From Algibacter mikhailovii (GTDB taxonomy: Bacteria; Bacteroidota; Bacteroidia; Flavobacteriales; Flavobacteriaceae), in assembly GCF_014651495.1 (NCBI RefSeq), contig NZ_BMWZ01000003.1:186001-250000 (forward strand): 64,000 nt of DNA, in the 5' to 3' direction. The notes under the pieces were generated by a model. It had not been told where the DNA came from. It saw only the letters and a program-made list of their open reading frames with translations, and did no database searches. Each line of letters begins with the position of its first letter. Position 1 is the first letter of the stretch. The position numbers and the translations under genes are program-made. Positions 43,871-52,484 of this stretch are shown here, in pieces.

Positions 43871-44296
43871 TTATGCAGAGAGTAAATCTAATATTTCAGA
43901 ATTAATTCTTGCTGGTTTTTGAGTTTTTGAATCTATTAAACACCACAATGTTTCTGCTTTTGCAATTAAAGTTTGGTCTTTCACTATAGCGACATGACGT
44001 TTTGATTTCACTCCTTTAGATTCTCCTACCCAAGTTATCACAGTAATTTCATCACCTAAAAATGCCTCTCCTAAATAATCAATTTCATGACGTAGGCAAA
44101 CCCAATAATACTTTGCGTTTATTTTGGCATTAGACAGTATGGTCCAATGTTTTTCAGACGCATCATTAATCCATTTCACATAAACCAAATTATTCACATG
44201 ATTTAAGGTATCAATATCCTCTTGTCCAACCTCAACACCAAACTCATGAGATATTGTATTTATTGGTGGAATATTACTTAGATCTTTTCGATTCAA
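43871..44296 (-). CDS. Hotdog-fold acyl-CoA thioesterase (4HBT type)
   Basis: The 141-residue protein has the pattern EVGQEDIDTLNHVNNLVYVKWINDA, the hot-dog helix with the active-site Asp/Asn-His region, and a beta-sheet (CLRHEIDYLGEAFLGDEITVITWV, in part). Members hydrolyse acyl-CoA in the cytoplasm. It lies inside the glucan locus, between GH16 and GH81, without an obvious functional link. The start is a TTG at 44294-44296; no ATG is nearby and an in-frame stop lies just upstream. Confidence 0.83.
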   Translation of the reverse strand: MNRKDLSNIPPINTISHEFGVEVGQEDIDTLNHVNNLVYVKWINDASEKHWTILSNAKINAKYYWVCLRHEIDYLGEAFLGDEITVITWVGESKGVKSKRHVAIVKDQTLIAKAETLWCLIDSKTQKPARINSEILDLLSA

Positions 44297-44438
44297 AATT
44301 TATGATTTTATAGACAGTACCACCAAATTAATCATTTTGAGATAATTTCTACATACTACAAGTCATATTTACATTAATCAACACCAAGTCATAGGAGCAA
44401 TTTTATTAATCCTATTACCTTATAGACCCATTGCTAAA

Positions 44439-47400
44439 CTATCTTTTTATCAATTTTATACTTTTTAGACCTGTTAGTGTTTTTACCCGAGCAAAATATA
44501 TTCCAGATTCTAAAGTATAAGCATCCAGAGTTACATGTTTAGATTTAGGATTTACAGTCATTATTTTTTTTCCATGAACATTAAAAACCACTATAGATTC
44601 TATCAGTTCCTGAGAAGATTTCAAATACCATGAATTCTGAGAAGGATTAGGGTAAACACTAAAACTATTGAACTCTTGTTCATTAACACCTAAAACACAA
44701 CGATCACCAACCTCATAAGCAAAATACTTGGTTACGGCTAGCCCACCAGCAAAAGCAAATTTACAGGCATACCTAATAGTTGTACCTGAAGTTTGGCCAG
44801 TAATTCTAGTACTAAAGGCTTTGGGTTTACCAGATACTGGTGTCATAGCAATTTCATTAAACGGACTTTGTTGCCATAAATAAGCAATAACGCCATCCTT
44901 ATTATCCAGTAATTCAAATGTAAATATCACCTCTGTACCAGATGTTTCAAAATTATAATTATAACCAATATCAAACGCGCCCTGTTGGGCTTCTGAACTT
45001 ATCCCTGAACATGCGGTATTTACACTAGCAGCAGTGGTTGCTTGAATTACAATGGGATTGTTCAACGCATTATTTCCTGCTAAATCGCTCGCGGTTACTG
45101 TAAATGTGTATAAGGTTTCCGCTTGTAAGGCATTAATTCCTAATGATTGTTGAACTCCTGAATCACCAGATATTCCATTTGTTCCGGAATTATAAGATAC
45201 ATTATACACTACCGTACCAGAGTTATCCGTACCATTTAATAATAACTCCACTGAGGTAGACGTAATTGCACCTATTGCAGCCGTGAAATTTGTTGGTGCT
45301 TCGGTATCATTACCACCAGAACAATCAGTCCCTACAACATATTGAACATAACTAGTAACAGCAAGTCCACCTGAGAATTCGAACTTACATGCATAACTAA
45401 GTGTTTCGCCATTAGTTACGCCGCTAATCATTTTTGTGAATTTATTAGTCTCAACAAAATCCATTTGTGATTCAACAAACGGTGTCTCCTGCCACAAATA
45501 AGCGTTCCCAGAAAACTTATCATTATCAAGCAATTCAAAAGTGATGATTACATCAGACCCTATAGTTTCAAAAGTACTTTTATAGCCCATTGAGAACGCC
45601 CCTTGCAATGCTGAATTACCAGTTTCTTCACATATTTTAACTTCATCTACAGAAATATTTATAGTCTGAGATGTACCTTCCCCACCTGCATTGTCCGTAG
45701 CTTTTGCTGAAATTTGATGCGCACCTATGCTTGCGCCACTCCATTCAAAACTATATGGTTCAGAGTCATCTTCTCCTATTTTTGTAGTACCATCATAGAA
45801 CTCAACTTTTGCAACAGTACCATCCAAATCGGTTGCCGAAGCCGTAATCATTATGTCTTCACCTTCCTTAAAGACTGAATTATCTGACGGGTTTGAAATG
45901 GATATTGTTGGAATCACATTACCTGTTTGAGTAACAATGATTAGCGAGGTACTATTGGATGTATGGGAACCATCATCAACTGTAAGCTTGACTTTATAAA
46001 TCCCTTCTTCTAAACTAGATACATTTGGAGAAGCCACTGTTGTGCTAGAAAATGCTATTGTTGATGGCCCATAAATCTGTTCCCAATTATAGTTTAAGAC
46101 CGGTGTATCGGCATCTGTACTTTGAGAGCCATCTAATGTTGCTGTTGTATTGGGTAATATAACTGATACATTATCTCCCGCATGCGACACTGGCGGGTTA
46201 TAGGACAAATCTCCTGTACGTGCAAAGGTAATTCGCCCTATATTTAGTTCACCATTATCAAAAACCATTTTCAAGACATGGATTCCTTTATTTAATTCAA
46301 TGTTGTTGACAGTCTTATTGGCCCAGGTAGTCCAATTCGAACTGCTTGTGGGTGTTACCAAAATATCTGGACTAATTTTAGTTCCTTCTATCTCAAAATA
46401 TAATGGACCTCCGCCGGCGGGATTTCCAGACGCATATCTAAAGGACAGGTCATAAACGCCAGCTGTTTGCACATCAATAGTATATTCAACCCACTCACCA
46501 GCTGAAATCCATCCTATTATGGCTCCTTCGGATGCATTAGAGGCGGCATCAACATATTCCTCCTTTCTGAAATCACCTTGATTGTTTTGAGAGACATCAA
46601 CATACGCTATACCCTGACTATTCCCTCCTTCATAGGCATCATAATGAGCTGCATCAAATGTTCCAGGAATTTGAATGGCTGTTCCTGTGTAAGGCACTTG
46701 TTCACCAACTTGAATGTTTACTATATTAGTCACGTTAAATTGCGCGCCTTCATAAACTTTGGCATACATACCGTGCGTTCCTAAAACAAGGTTACTTGCC
46801 TTTATTTGATAAGGCGCCGTCGTTATCTCCCCCAAAAGTATTGTACCGTCAAAAAATTCCACTTTAGATACGGGTCCGTTAGTTTGAACAGATAAGTTTA
46901 CGCTCCCATTGGGGTATGCTTGATTAAAATCACTTGACAGGACTCCAGATACCCTAACATCTTTATTCGTGGCTATTTGATTGGCTGGAACATCTAATGT
47001 AAACCCATTAGAAAACGTTACGGTAATTGGAGCGTCTGAATAGTTATGCGCTACATAGGTAATATCTCCATTTTTATTAAATGCGGCCGCAATAGGATAA
47101 TCGGCTGTTAAAGAAGCTTCAAGAGTGCCCATGGCATTCATAGCATGCAGCCAGTGGTACGTTTGCACATCTGAAACTCCAAACTTCATTATTCTTGTTG
47201 GGTAAGAATTATATAAATCAATTGCCTGTTGAGGATCAATAAAACAAAGATATTTCCAAATGGTATCATGCCATAAATTTGGATTAGTGCTTGTTGTACT
47301 TAATATTTCTGTATATGTTTTTAGTTCTTCCCAAATTTTTGAAACATAAGCTTTGTTTTGTCCTAAATAAAGCGAACCGCCATGCATAGGATATAATTCT

Positions 47401-49205
47401 ATGCCATAAGATGCCGTGATATCTGATGTCCAGAAGGTGCCGTTATCATAAGAATTACCCCAAACTCTAGACACCAAACTGTATTGCTGTGACGGCCCAA
47501 AATTACGTTCACTCATATCAAACCAGTATTCTTCTATAGCCGTTTGTTCTGTCGTATAAAGATATATTCCTAAATCTCTAATGGCGTCGTTTCCTGTAAT
47601 GGTTCCCCAATGAATCAATGATGAATTAAATTGCATACTTTCTGAGGTCGACTCTTGATCATTTCCTTGAGGAAAAGAAGCCATTCCATTTGCCCAACAA
47701 TGTCCTCCATACGGACTAAAGTTTCTTAGAAAAGGAAATTGAGAATCATTTCTATCTACTGAAGCAGCATCTCTAATTAATAGGTTAATCATACCACCCC
47801 AATCATCAGCCCATCCTGGCTCAAATTGTTCCATAAAGGCAGCAGCATGTATGAAATATCCCCAATGAAAATGATGGTCATTAATATTGGTGTCTTGTCC
47901 ATGACCCGCCGGATAGCCCAACATAGCAGACCAGGTATTATTATAATAAAAAAGGAATGCCTTCTCTCCAGATTGATATGTTAACCAGTCTTCCAGCCTT
48001 TCTTTAATAGTCGCCATCATTTTATCCCTTGCCTCCTTATTTCCAGTTTGATCGGCCACTCTGGCAGATTGAATTAGACGGTTCATTACCTGACCTTCAT
48101 TGTAAGAATCAGTCCATGTAGCTAATTGATCATTCTCAATCTGAGCAATTTTAGCCTCTAATTCAGAGGGGTCAAAACCTTCACTATAATTTGCCATATA
48201 AGGCATAGTTGGCAAAATACCACGAAATGTGTTTTCAACTATAAATCCATTTCCGTCGAGAGTTTTTATTTCACCTCTTACCCCTTCATAGCTGTATCCA
48301 TTGGGTGTTGCCGACATAGAAGACAAATTATCCCACTGGTGGGGTAACAAGCCTTGTAAAATATTAGTTTCGCTACCTTCCATAGCAACGGTAGTTACCA
48401 AAAAATTTGTTTGAACGAGACCTGTATTTGCATTATAAGACCATTCTGTTGTTGTATTAGTTGGAAACACGTAGGCATATTTTTTGTATTCATTCGCAAC
48501 CGTGTTTACATTGGATATACTTTGGGGTAACATGGCCATAGACCAATAATTTTTACCATTTAAAGTTGATGTATATGTGCTCCCATTATTAGTCCACGTA
48601 CCACCTGAAGGTGCGTAAAACACAAAATCTGCATCGCCACTAGCATTTTCTATGATTAATAATTCACCAATAACAGTTGCTGTTCCTCCATTGACTTTAA
48701 TCTCTAAAATGTCATCAGCTTCCTTTTCAAAATAAAGAAAGGGCATCCCAATACCTGACGTAGCTTTAAGCTCGTGACTGCCATCATTCCAATTCATAGT
48801 GACCGTCCAATCGGAATAATCAGAAACTGTAGCTCTGTTTGTATTCAGTCCGGACAACCCTATTTCAATAGGTGCAGAATCACCTATAACGCCAAATGGA
48901 ATATAGGTTACAATTAATCCTGTATTGGTGGTTTTCATGGTCATGGGATAATTAAATAAATTATCCGCATGATCTTCTTTTATCAATTTGGACCACCAAT
49001 CATTAGTGGGCACTGGTTTTCCTGCAGTAGCACCCGATAATTGAGGTGAGCCCGACGGGAAACCGTTTCGCCCTGCTTCATCAGTTCCTGGGAAATTGGT
49101 TGTATAGCTACCACTGCCTACCGCTACTTGAGCTGTAACGTGCATGGCAAAAGAGATAAATACTAATAATAACAACCTAAACGGTGTTACATTTGAATGA
49201 TTCAT
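44439..49205 (-). CDS. GH81 endo-beta-1,3-glucanase, multidomain, T9SS-sorted
   Basis: The 1588-residue protein has a signal peptide (to about 25) and a GH81 catalytic domain (about 30-750). Its active-site parts are INDHHFHWGYF with the acid Asp near 443 and GMASFPQGNDQESTSESM with the two Glu near 518 and 521. Then come an Ig-like unit (about 760-835), a CBM6-like module (about 840-995, DAAHYDAYEGG), a PKD-like unit (1003-1092), an Ig-like unit (1095-1180), a Cys-edged module (1188-1293), an Fn3 unit (1295-1395), a second copy of the Cys-edged module (1397-1502), and a type A T9SS tail (1505-1588). It would be exported through T9SS to cut beta-1,3-glucan outside the cell. The two Cys-edged modules may bind glucan. 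Confidence 0.92.
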   Translation of the reverse strand: MNHSNVTPFRLLLLVFISFAMHVTAQVAVGSGSYTTNFPGTDEAGRNGFPSGSPQLSGATAGKPVPTNDWWSKLIKEDHADNLFNYPMTMKTTNTGLIVTYIPFGVIGDSAPIEIGLSGLNTNRATVSDYSDWTVTMNWNDGSHELKATSGIGMPFLYFEKEADDILEIKVNGGTATVIGELLIIENASGDADFVFYAPSGGTWTNNGSTYTSTLNGKNYWSMAMLPQSISNVNTVANEYKKYAYVFPTNTTTEWSYNANTGLVQTNFLVTTVAMEGSETNILQGLLPHQWDNLSSMSATPNGYSYEGVRGEIKTLDGNGFIVENTFRGILPTMPYMANYSEGFDPSELEAKIAQIENDQLATWTDSYNEGQVMNRLIQSARVADQTGNKEARDKMMATIKERLEDWLTYQSGEKAFLFYYNNTWSAMLGYPAGHGQDTNINDHHFHWGYFIHAAAFMEQFEPGWADDWGGMINLLIRDAASVDRNDSQFPFLRNFSPYGGHCWANGMASFPQGNDQESTSESMQFNSSLIHWGTITGNDAIRDLGIYLYTTEQTAIEEYWFDMSERNFGPSQQYSLVSRVWGNSYDNGTFWTSDITASYGIELYPMHGGSLYLGQNKAYVSKIWEELKTYTEILSTTSTNPNLWHDTIWKYLCFIDPQQAIDLYNSYPTRIMKFGVSDVQTYHWLHAMNAMGTLEASLTADYPIAAAFNKNGDITYVAHNYSDAPITVTFSNGFTLDVPANQIATNKDVRVSGVLSSDFNQAYPNGSVNLSVQTNGPVSKVEFFDGTILLGEITTAPYQIKASNLVLGTHGMYAKVYEGAQFNVTNIVNIQVGEQVPYTGTAIQIPGTFDAAHYDAYEGGNSQGIAYVDVSQNNQGDFRKEEYVDAASNASEGAIIGWISAGEWVEYTIDVQTAGVYDLSFRYASGNPAGGGPLYFEIEGTKISPDILVTPTSSSNWTTWANKTVNNIELNKGIHVLKMVFDNGELNIGRITFARTGDLSYNPPVSHAGDNVSVILPNTTATLDGSQSTDADTPVLNYNWEQIYGPSTIAFSSTTVASPNVSSLEEGIYKVKLTVDDGSHTSNSTSLIIVTQTGNVIPTISISNPSDNSVFKEGEDIMITASATDLDGTVAKVEFYDGTTKIGEDDSEPYSFEWSGASIGAHQISAKATDNAGGEGTSQTINISVDEVKICEETGNSALQGAFSMGYKSTFETIGSDVIITFELLDNDKFSGNAYLWQETPFVESQMDFVETNKFTKMISGVTNGETLSYACKFEFSGGLAVTSYVQYVVGTDCSGGNDTEAPTNFTAAIGAITSTSVELLLNGTDNSGTVVYNVSYNSGTNGISGDSGVQQSLGINALQAETLYTFTVTASDLAGNNALNNPIVIQATTAASVNTACSGISSEAQQGAFDIGYNYNFETSGTEVIFTFELLDNKDGVIAYLWQQSPFNEIAMTPVSGKPKAFSTRITGQTSGTTIRYACKFAFAGGLAVTKYFAYEVGDRCVLGVNEQEFNSFSVYPNPSQNSWYLKSSQELIESIVVFNVHGKKIMTVNPKSKHVTLDAYTLESGIYFARVKTLTGLKSIKLIKR

Positions 49206-49228
49206 AGTGTAAATTTTAGAAAAACTTG

Positions 49229-50485
49229 TTAATTTTTAACAAGCTTTACGGTGTGCATGTTTCCTTCTTGCGTACTAAGTCTTGCTATATAAATACCAGC
49301 CTGTAGGTGCTCAGCATCAATTTTCACTGAAGTACTTTTAGAAGATAGTGACATGACGCTTTTACCTAAAACATCAAACACCTCAACCATGGAAAGTATT
49401 TGATTTTGTGTGTTGATGTTCCAGCTACTAGAAGATGGATTCGGGCTTACTGATAAACCAGTTAAATCAAAGCCATTTACACTGAGGTTACTTTCACTGG
49501 TAAAGTATATATTATCAATAAAAACAGTCCCTGTGCCTCCGTCATCAACAAAATTATACTGATAGACATCTTGAAGATTCACTCCTTGGCCACCATAAAC
49601 TGATAATGGGATAAAAACACTTGTCCAAGCGTTCTTCACGATGGCTTCGCTCCCTCCTGTACCCAGAACATATTGTTTATCATTAGTAAGCGGGTTTTCA
49701 GAATTCACTCTAAATGCAAACCTTGTAGCATCTGTTGTCCAATAATCAAAATGCACGTAGGCATCACTTGAAACATCCGTATTTCGAAAACCAGCACCAT
49801 AATATCCAAGATCGACTTCTAAAGCTTTATTACCATTATTTTCTATATCTACCTCCCTAAATGATTCGGAAAAGTTATAGAGGTACTCAATGTTTGTATA
49901 CGTTTCTCCATAAACACTTTTAACCTTATTAGCCGGTATAGTTGGAATTGGTGCATCTTTAGAAGGTGTAGCTCGTGGTGGCACATTAACTGCACCTGCA
50001 ATATCATCAATAAGATAAACATCGGTTTCAAAACTTTGGAAATCAGGAAAAATGATAAGATTTCGGTAGACACCTAAGTTAGGTCCAAAATCTAGCGTGA
50101 TGGTTTGCCATCCTGTCCCTATTGTATTAAACCTTACTTCAGCGGTATAAGGAGGTGTTCCGCCCGAAAACTTCAACATATGATTCCCGCTTCCTGATCC
50201 ATTCAAAGGGTTTATTCTAAAAGTGATGGTATTATTATTATCATCAGACAAGTCCACATATTGATCAAGTTCAATGGTTTGAGCCGAACCAAATTCAGCG
50301 TAATCATAGCTTGTAAGCTCCCCAACTGGATTACCAGAATCAAGGGGGTCTACTGCTAAACCAAAATTACAGTCAAAACAGGTGAAAAAATAAGCAGGAT
50401 CTGTTGACTCTTCAAAACTTATTGGTAAGGATTGCGAAAACCCTAAGATACTTGAAGTCAAAAAAAGGAAAGTAATTATTTTCAT
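49229..50485 (-). CDS. T9SS-sorted surface protein, two beta-sandwich modules (glucan-binding candidate)
   Basis: The 418-residue protein has a signal peptide (about 18), a first beta-sandwich (about 20-160), a linker PRATPSKDAPIPTIPANK, a second module starting VKSVYGETYTNIEYLYN (about 185-330), and a T9SS tail beginning SPNPSSSSW (about 347-418). No catalytic residues are evident. The second module resembles that of the next protein, and similar modules (APxPxxxxxxVxSIY/VY start) accompany flavobacterial glucanases. It ends 23 bases before the GH81 gene and is likely co-transcribed with it. Its probable job is to bind laminarin on the surface. Confidence 0.72.
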   Translation of the reverse strand: MKIITFLFLTSSILGFSQSLPISFEESTDPAYFFTCFDCNFGLAVDPLDSGNPVGELTSYDYAEFGSAQTIELDQYVDLSDDNNNTITFRINPLNGSGSGNHMLKFSGGTPPYTAEVRFNTIGTGWQTITLDFGPNLGVYRNLIIFPDFQSFETDVYLIDDIAGAVNVPPRATPSKDAPIPTIPANKVKSVYGETYTNIEYLYNFSESFREVDIENNGNKALEVDLGYYGAGFRNTDVSSDAYVHFDYWTTDATRFAFRVNSENPLTNDKQYVLGTGGSEAIVKNAWTSVFIPLSVYGGQGVNLQDVYQYNFVDDGGTGTVFIDNIYFTSESNLSVNGFDLTGLSVSPNPSSSSWNINTQNQILSMVEVFDVLGKSVMSLSSKSTSVKIDAEHLQAGIYIARLSTQEGNMHTVKLVKN

Positions 50486-50660
50486 AAGAAAGGGAGTTTA
50501 GTTTTAGTTTAATTTCAAAGGTCATCCATAATCCGTTCTTTAAGAAAAAAAACACCCCAACAAAACCACTACAAAACAACCATTAACCCTTTTTTACTAA
50601 TACAAAACCACAACATCTATAATTCTAAAAGCAAGCAAAAGATAAAGCCTTTAAACAAGA

Positions 50661-50690
50661 AAAGAGTGTGACCATAAAATCACACTCTTT
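50661..50690 (-). terminator. Hairpin terminator or attenuator between the two surface-protein genes
   Basis: AAAGAGTGTGA (50661-50671) and TCACACTCTTT (50680-50690) pair perfectly over 11 bases. On the minus strand a T-rich run follows. It lies 26 bases after the stop of the 467-residue gene, so transcription would stop or be reduced before the 418-residue and GH81 genes. Confidence 0.8.
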
Positions 50691-50715
50691 ACAAACTACA
50701 TAATAAACTACTAAA

Positions 50716-52119
50716 CTATCTTTTTATCAATTTAATACTTTTAGAACCGGCTAATGTTTGTACAGTTGCAAAATACAAACCAGCTTTTAAGCTTGTTCCG
50801 TCAATACTAACTTCTTTTCCGTTTGCATTTATTGATAACACACCTTTACCTAACACATCTACTACAGTAACAGAAGTGATATTATTGTTTGCAGATTTAA
50901 TATTCCAAACACTATTTGATGGGTTTGGATAAACTTTAAAACCAGCTATTTCATTATCATCAACACCTAAAGTTGTATTTTTATGTAAGTAAATATTATC
51001 ATACCACACATTAGTTAAATTTGCCGTTGTGATACCTATTTGTGCAACATCACCTCTAGTTAGGCTGCCACCAACAACACCTCCTAATGAAGTAATATCA
51101 ACATCTACTGAAACCCAAGAATTAGCAACAATAGCAGGAATAGTACCTGTATTAATATTAACTTCTAATGCAGATGCTTCTCCTCCTCCACCAGCAAAAT
51201 CGACCAACTTTACGTTAAACACATCTCCAGTTAAGTCAGCGTCATCCGTAAAAAAGTCAAAATGAATATGTGTGAAACCGGATAAATCTTGTCTATCACT
51301 CTGAAAATCTATACCATGACATTCTATTCCTGCATTCTTTTGTAACGTATTGTTACCTGCTATCAAAATTGGTGTTACAGCTGCTCCACCACACCATCCG
51401 GCGTCAAAGTTATCATAAGCTATACCTCCTTCATAAGAATCACTATAAATAGAAACAACATCAGATGCCATCCTATTTGGAGGAAGAGGTGCTTGTACAT
51501 TTGGCGGTGTAGGACCGGGAGGAGTGACAGAAATATCATCTCCAGCAATAGCGGTAAAATTATCAATATAAGAAAGACTTACAGCAGCATCAAACCAGCC
51601 ACCAGCAGGGCCCGATGAAGAATCATAAAAAGGATAGAAAATTATAGCAGAAAATTGATCATTTGGAGGATTATATCCTGGTTGCCCCGTATCTGCGGCA
51701 ACATTAAAATCAGCAGTTAACTTAGCCCATCCACCACCTGGGTGTGTTACAAAAGTTTTAGAATTTTGAGCCTCAGAAGAACCAGCATCTGCGCTCGCTA
51801 GTTTTACAAGAAAATTTCTTCCTGACATGGAGTAAACATCAAAACTCACTGTTTTATCTGCTGTTCTCATATCTATTTTTTTGTTCTGCATCATAAGGCT
51901 TGCTCCTTGCCAATTCTGACCGGCAGCCTCAGTAATTAGTTGTAATGACTTCGTCCCAGTACCTGCAGATTCAGCAGAACTTACTGCAACTGTGGCGTTA
52001 GGCCCGGCATCAAACCAAGCAGTTTCGGGTTCAGCGCCTTCAAAATCTTCCAGAATAGCTTGCTGGGAATACCCTAAAGAAATAACCAATAGGATAAAGA
52101 GAAATGTAATTTTTTTCAT
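50716..52119 (-). CDS. T9SS-sorted surface protein (glucan-binding candidate), 467 residues
   Basis: The protein has a signal peptide (LLVISLGYSQ, about 19), a first beta-sandwich (about 20-195), a Pro-rich linker PPGPTPPNVQAPLPPNRMAS, a second module starting DVVSIYSDSYEGGIAYDN (about 225-395) and a T9SS tail (FKVYPNPSNSVW to KSIKLIKR). No catalytic motif is visible. The linker and second module pair it with the 418-residue neighbour. The last eight residues and the bases around the stop codon are almost identical to those of the GH81 gene. It has its own terminator, so it may be made in larger amounts than the neighbours. Confidence 0.72.
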   Translation of the reverse strand: MKKITFLFILLVISLGYSQQAILEDFEGAEPETAWFDAGPNATVAVSSAESAGTGTKSLQLITEAAGQNWQGASLMMQNKKIDMRTADKTVSFDVYSMSGRNFLVKLASADAGSSEAQNSKTFVTHPGGGWAKLTADFNVAADTGQPGYNPPNDQFSAIIFYPFYDSSSGPAGGWFDAAVSLSYIDNFTAIAGDDISVTPPGPTPPNVQAPLPPNRMASDVVSIYSDSYEGGIAYDNFDAGWCGGAAVTPILIAGNNTLQKNAGIECHGIDFQSDRQDLSGFTHIHFDFFTDDADLTGDVFNVKLVDFAGGGGEASALEVNINTGTIPAIVANSWVSVDVDITSLGGVVGGSLTRGDVAQIGITTANLTNVWYDNIYLHKNTTLGVDDNEIAGFKVYPNPSNSVWNIKSANNNITSVTVVDVLGKGVLSINANGKEVSIDGTSLKAGLYFATVQTLAGSKSIKLIKR

Positions 52120-52484
52120 AATTAGGTTTTAAGAATTAATAATCGGCTATTCAATATTTGAAATAACCATTTTTGTAAAGTTAAAACCTCATCAATGCAT
52201 AAGCCATAAAAAAAGCCTATACAAAAAACATACATGACAATAAAAACACTAAATTATTGAGAATATCTCAAAACAACAAGCCTTAGCACTAGAGTTTAAA
52301 AGCTTTCTTGTTTTAAGGATTAACAGAACATAAGTCGGAGCAAAGCGTCTTTTTTAAGATATGTATTGGTAATGTTGTGGTAAAAAAATCAGGCTGTATA
52401 CCTGTAATATATTCTTAGATAGTCATTGACTTACAAAAAAACAGAAAATCAAAGTATCAGGTAAAAAATAATCATTAAAATAAT
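52120..52484. other. 365-base gap before the 467-residue surface protein gene
   Basis: The gap presumably holds the promoter of the surface-protein and GH81 genes. A minus-strand TAACTTTA (near 52180) is one base off the -7 consensus. No open frame or strong hairpin is seen, and nothing clearly terminates the preceding operon. Confidence 0.4.
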
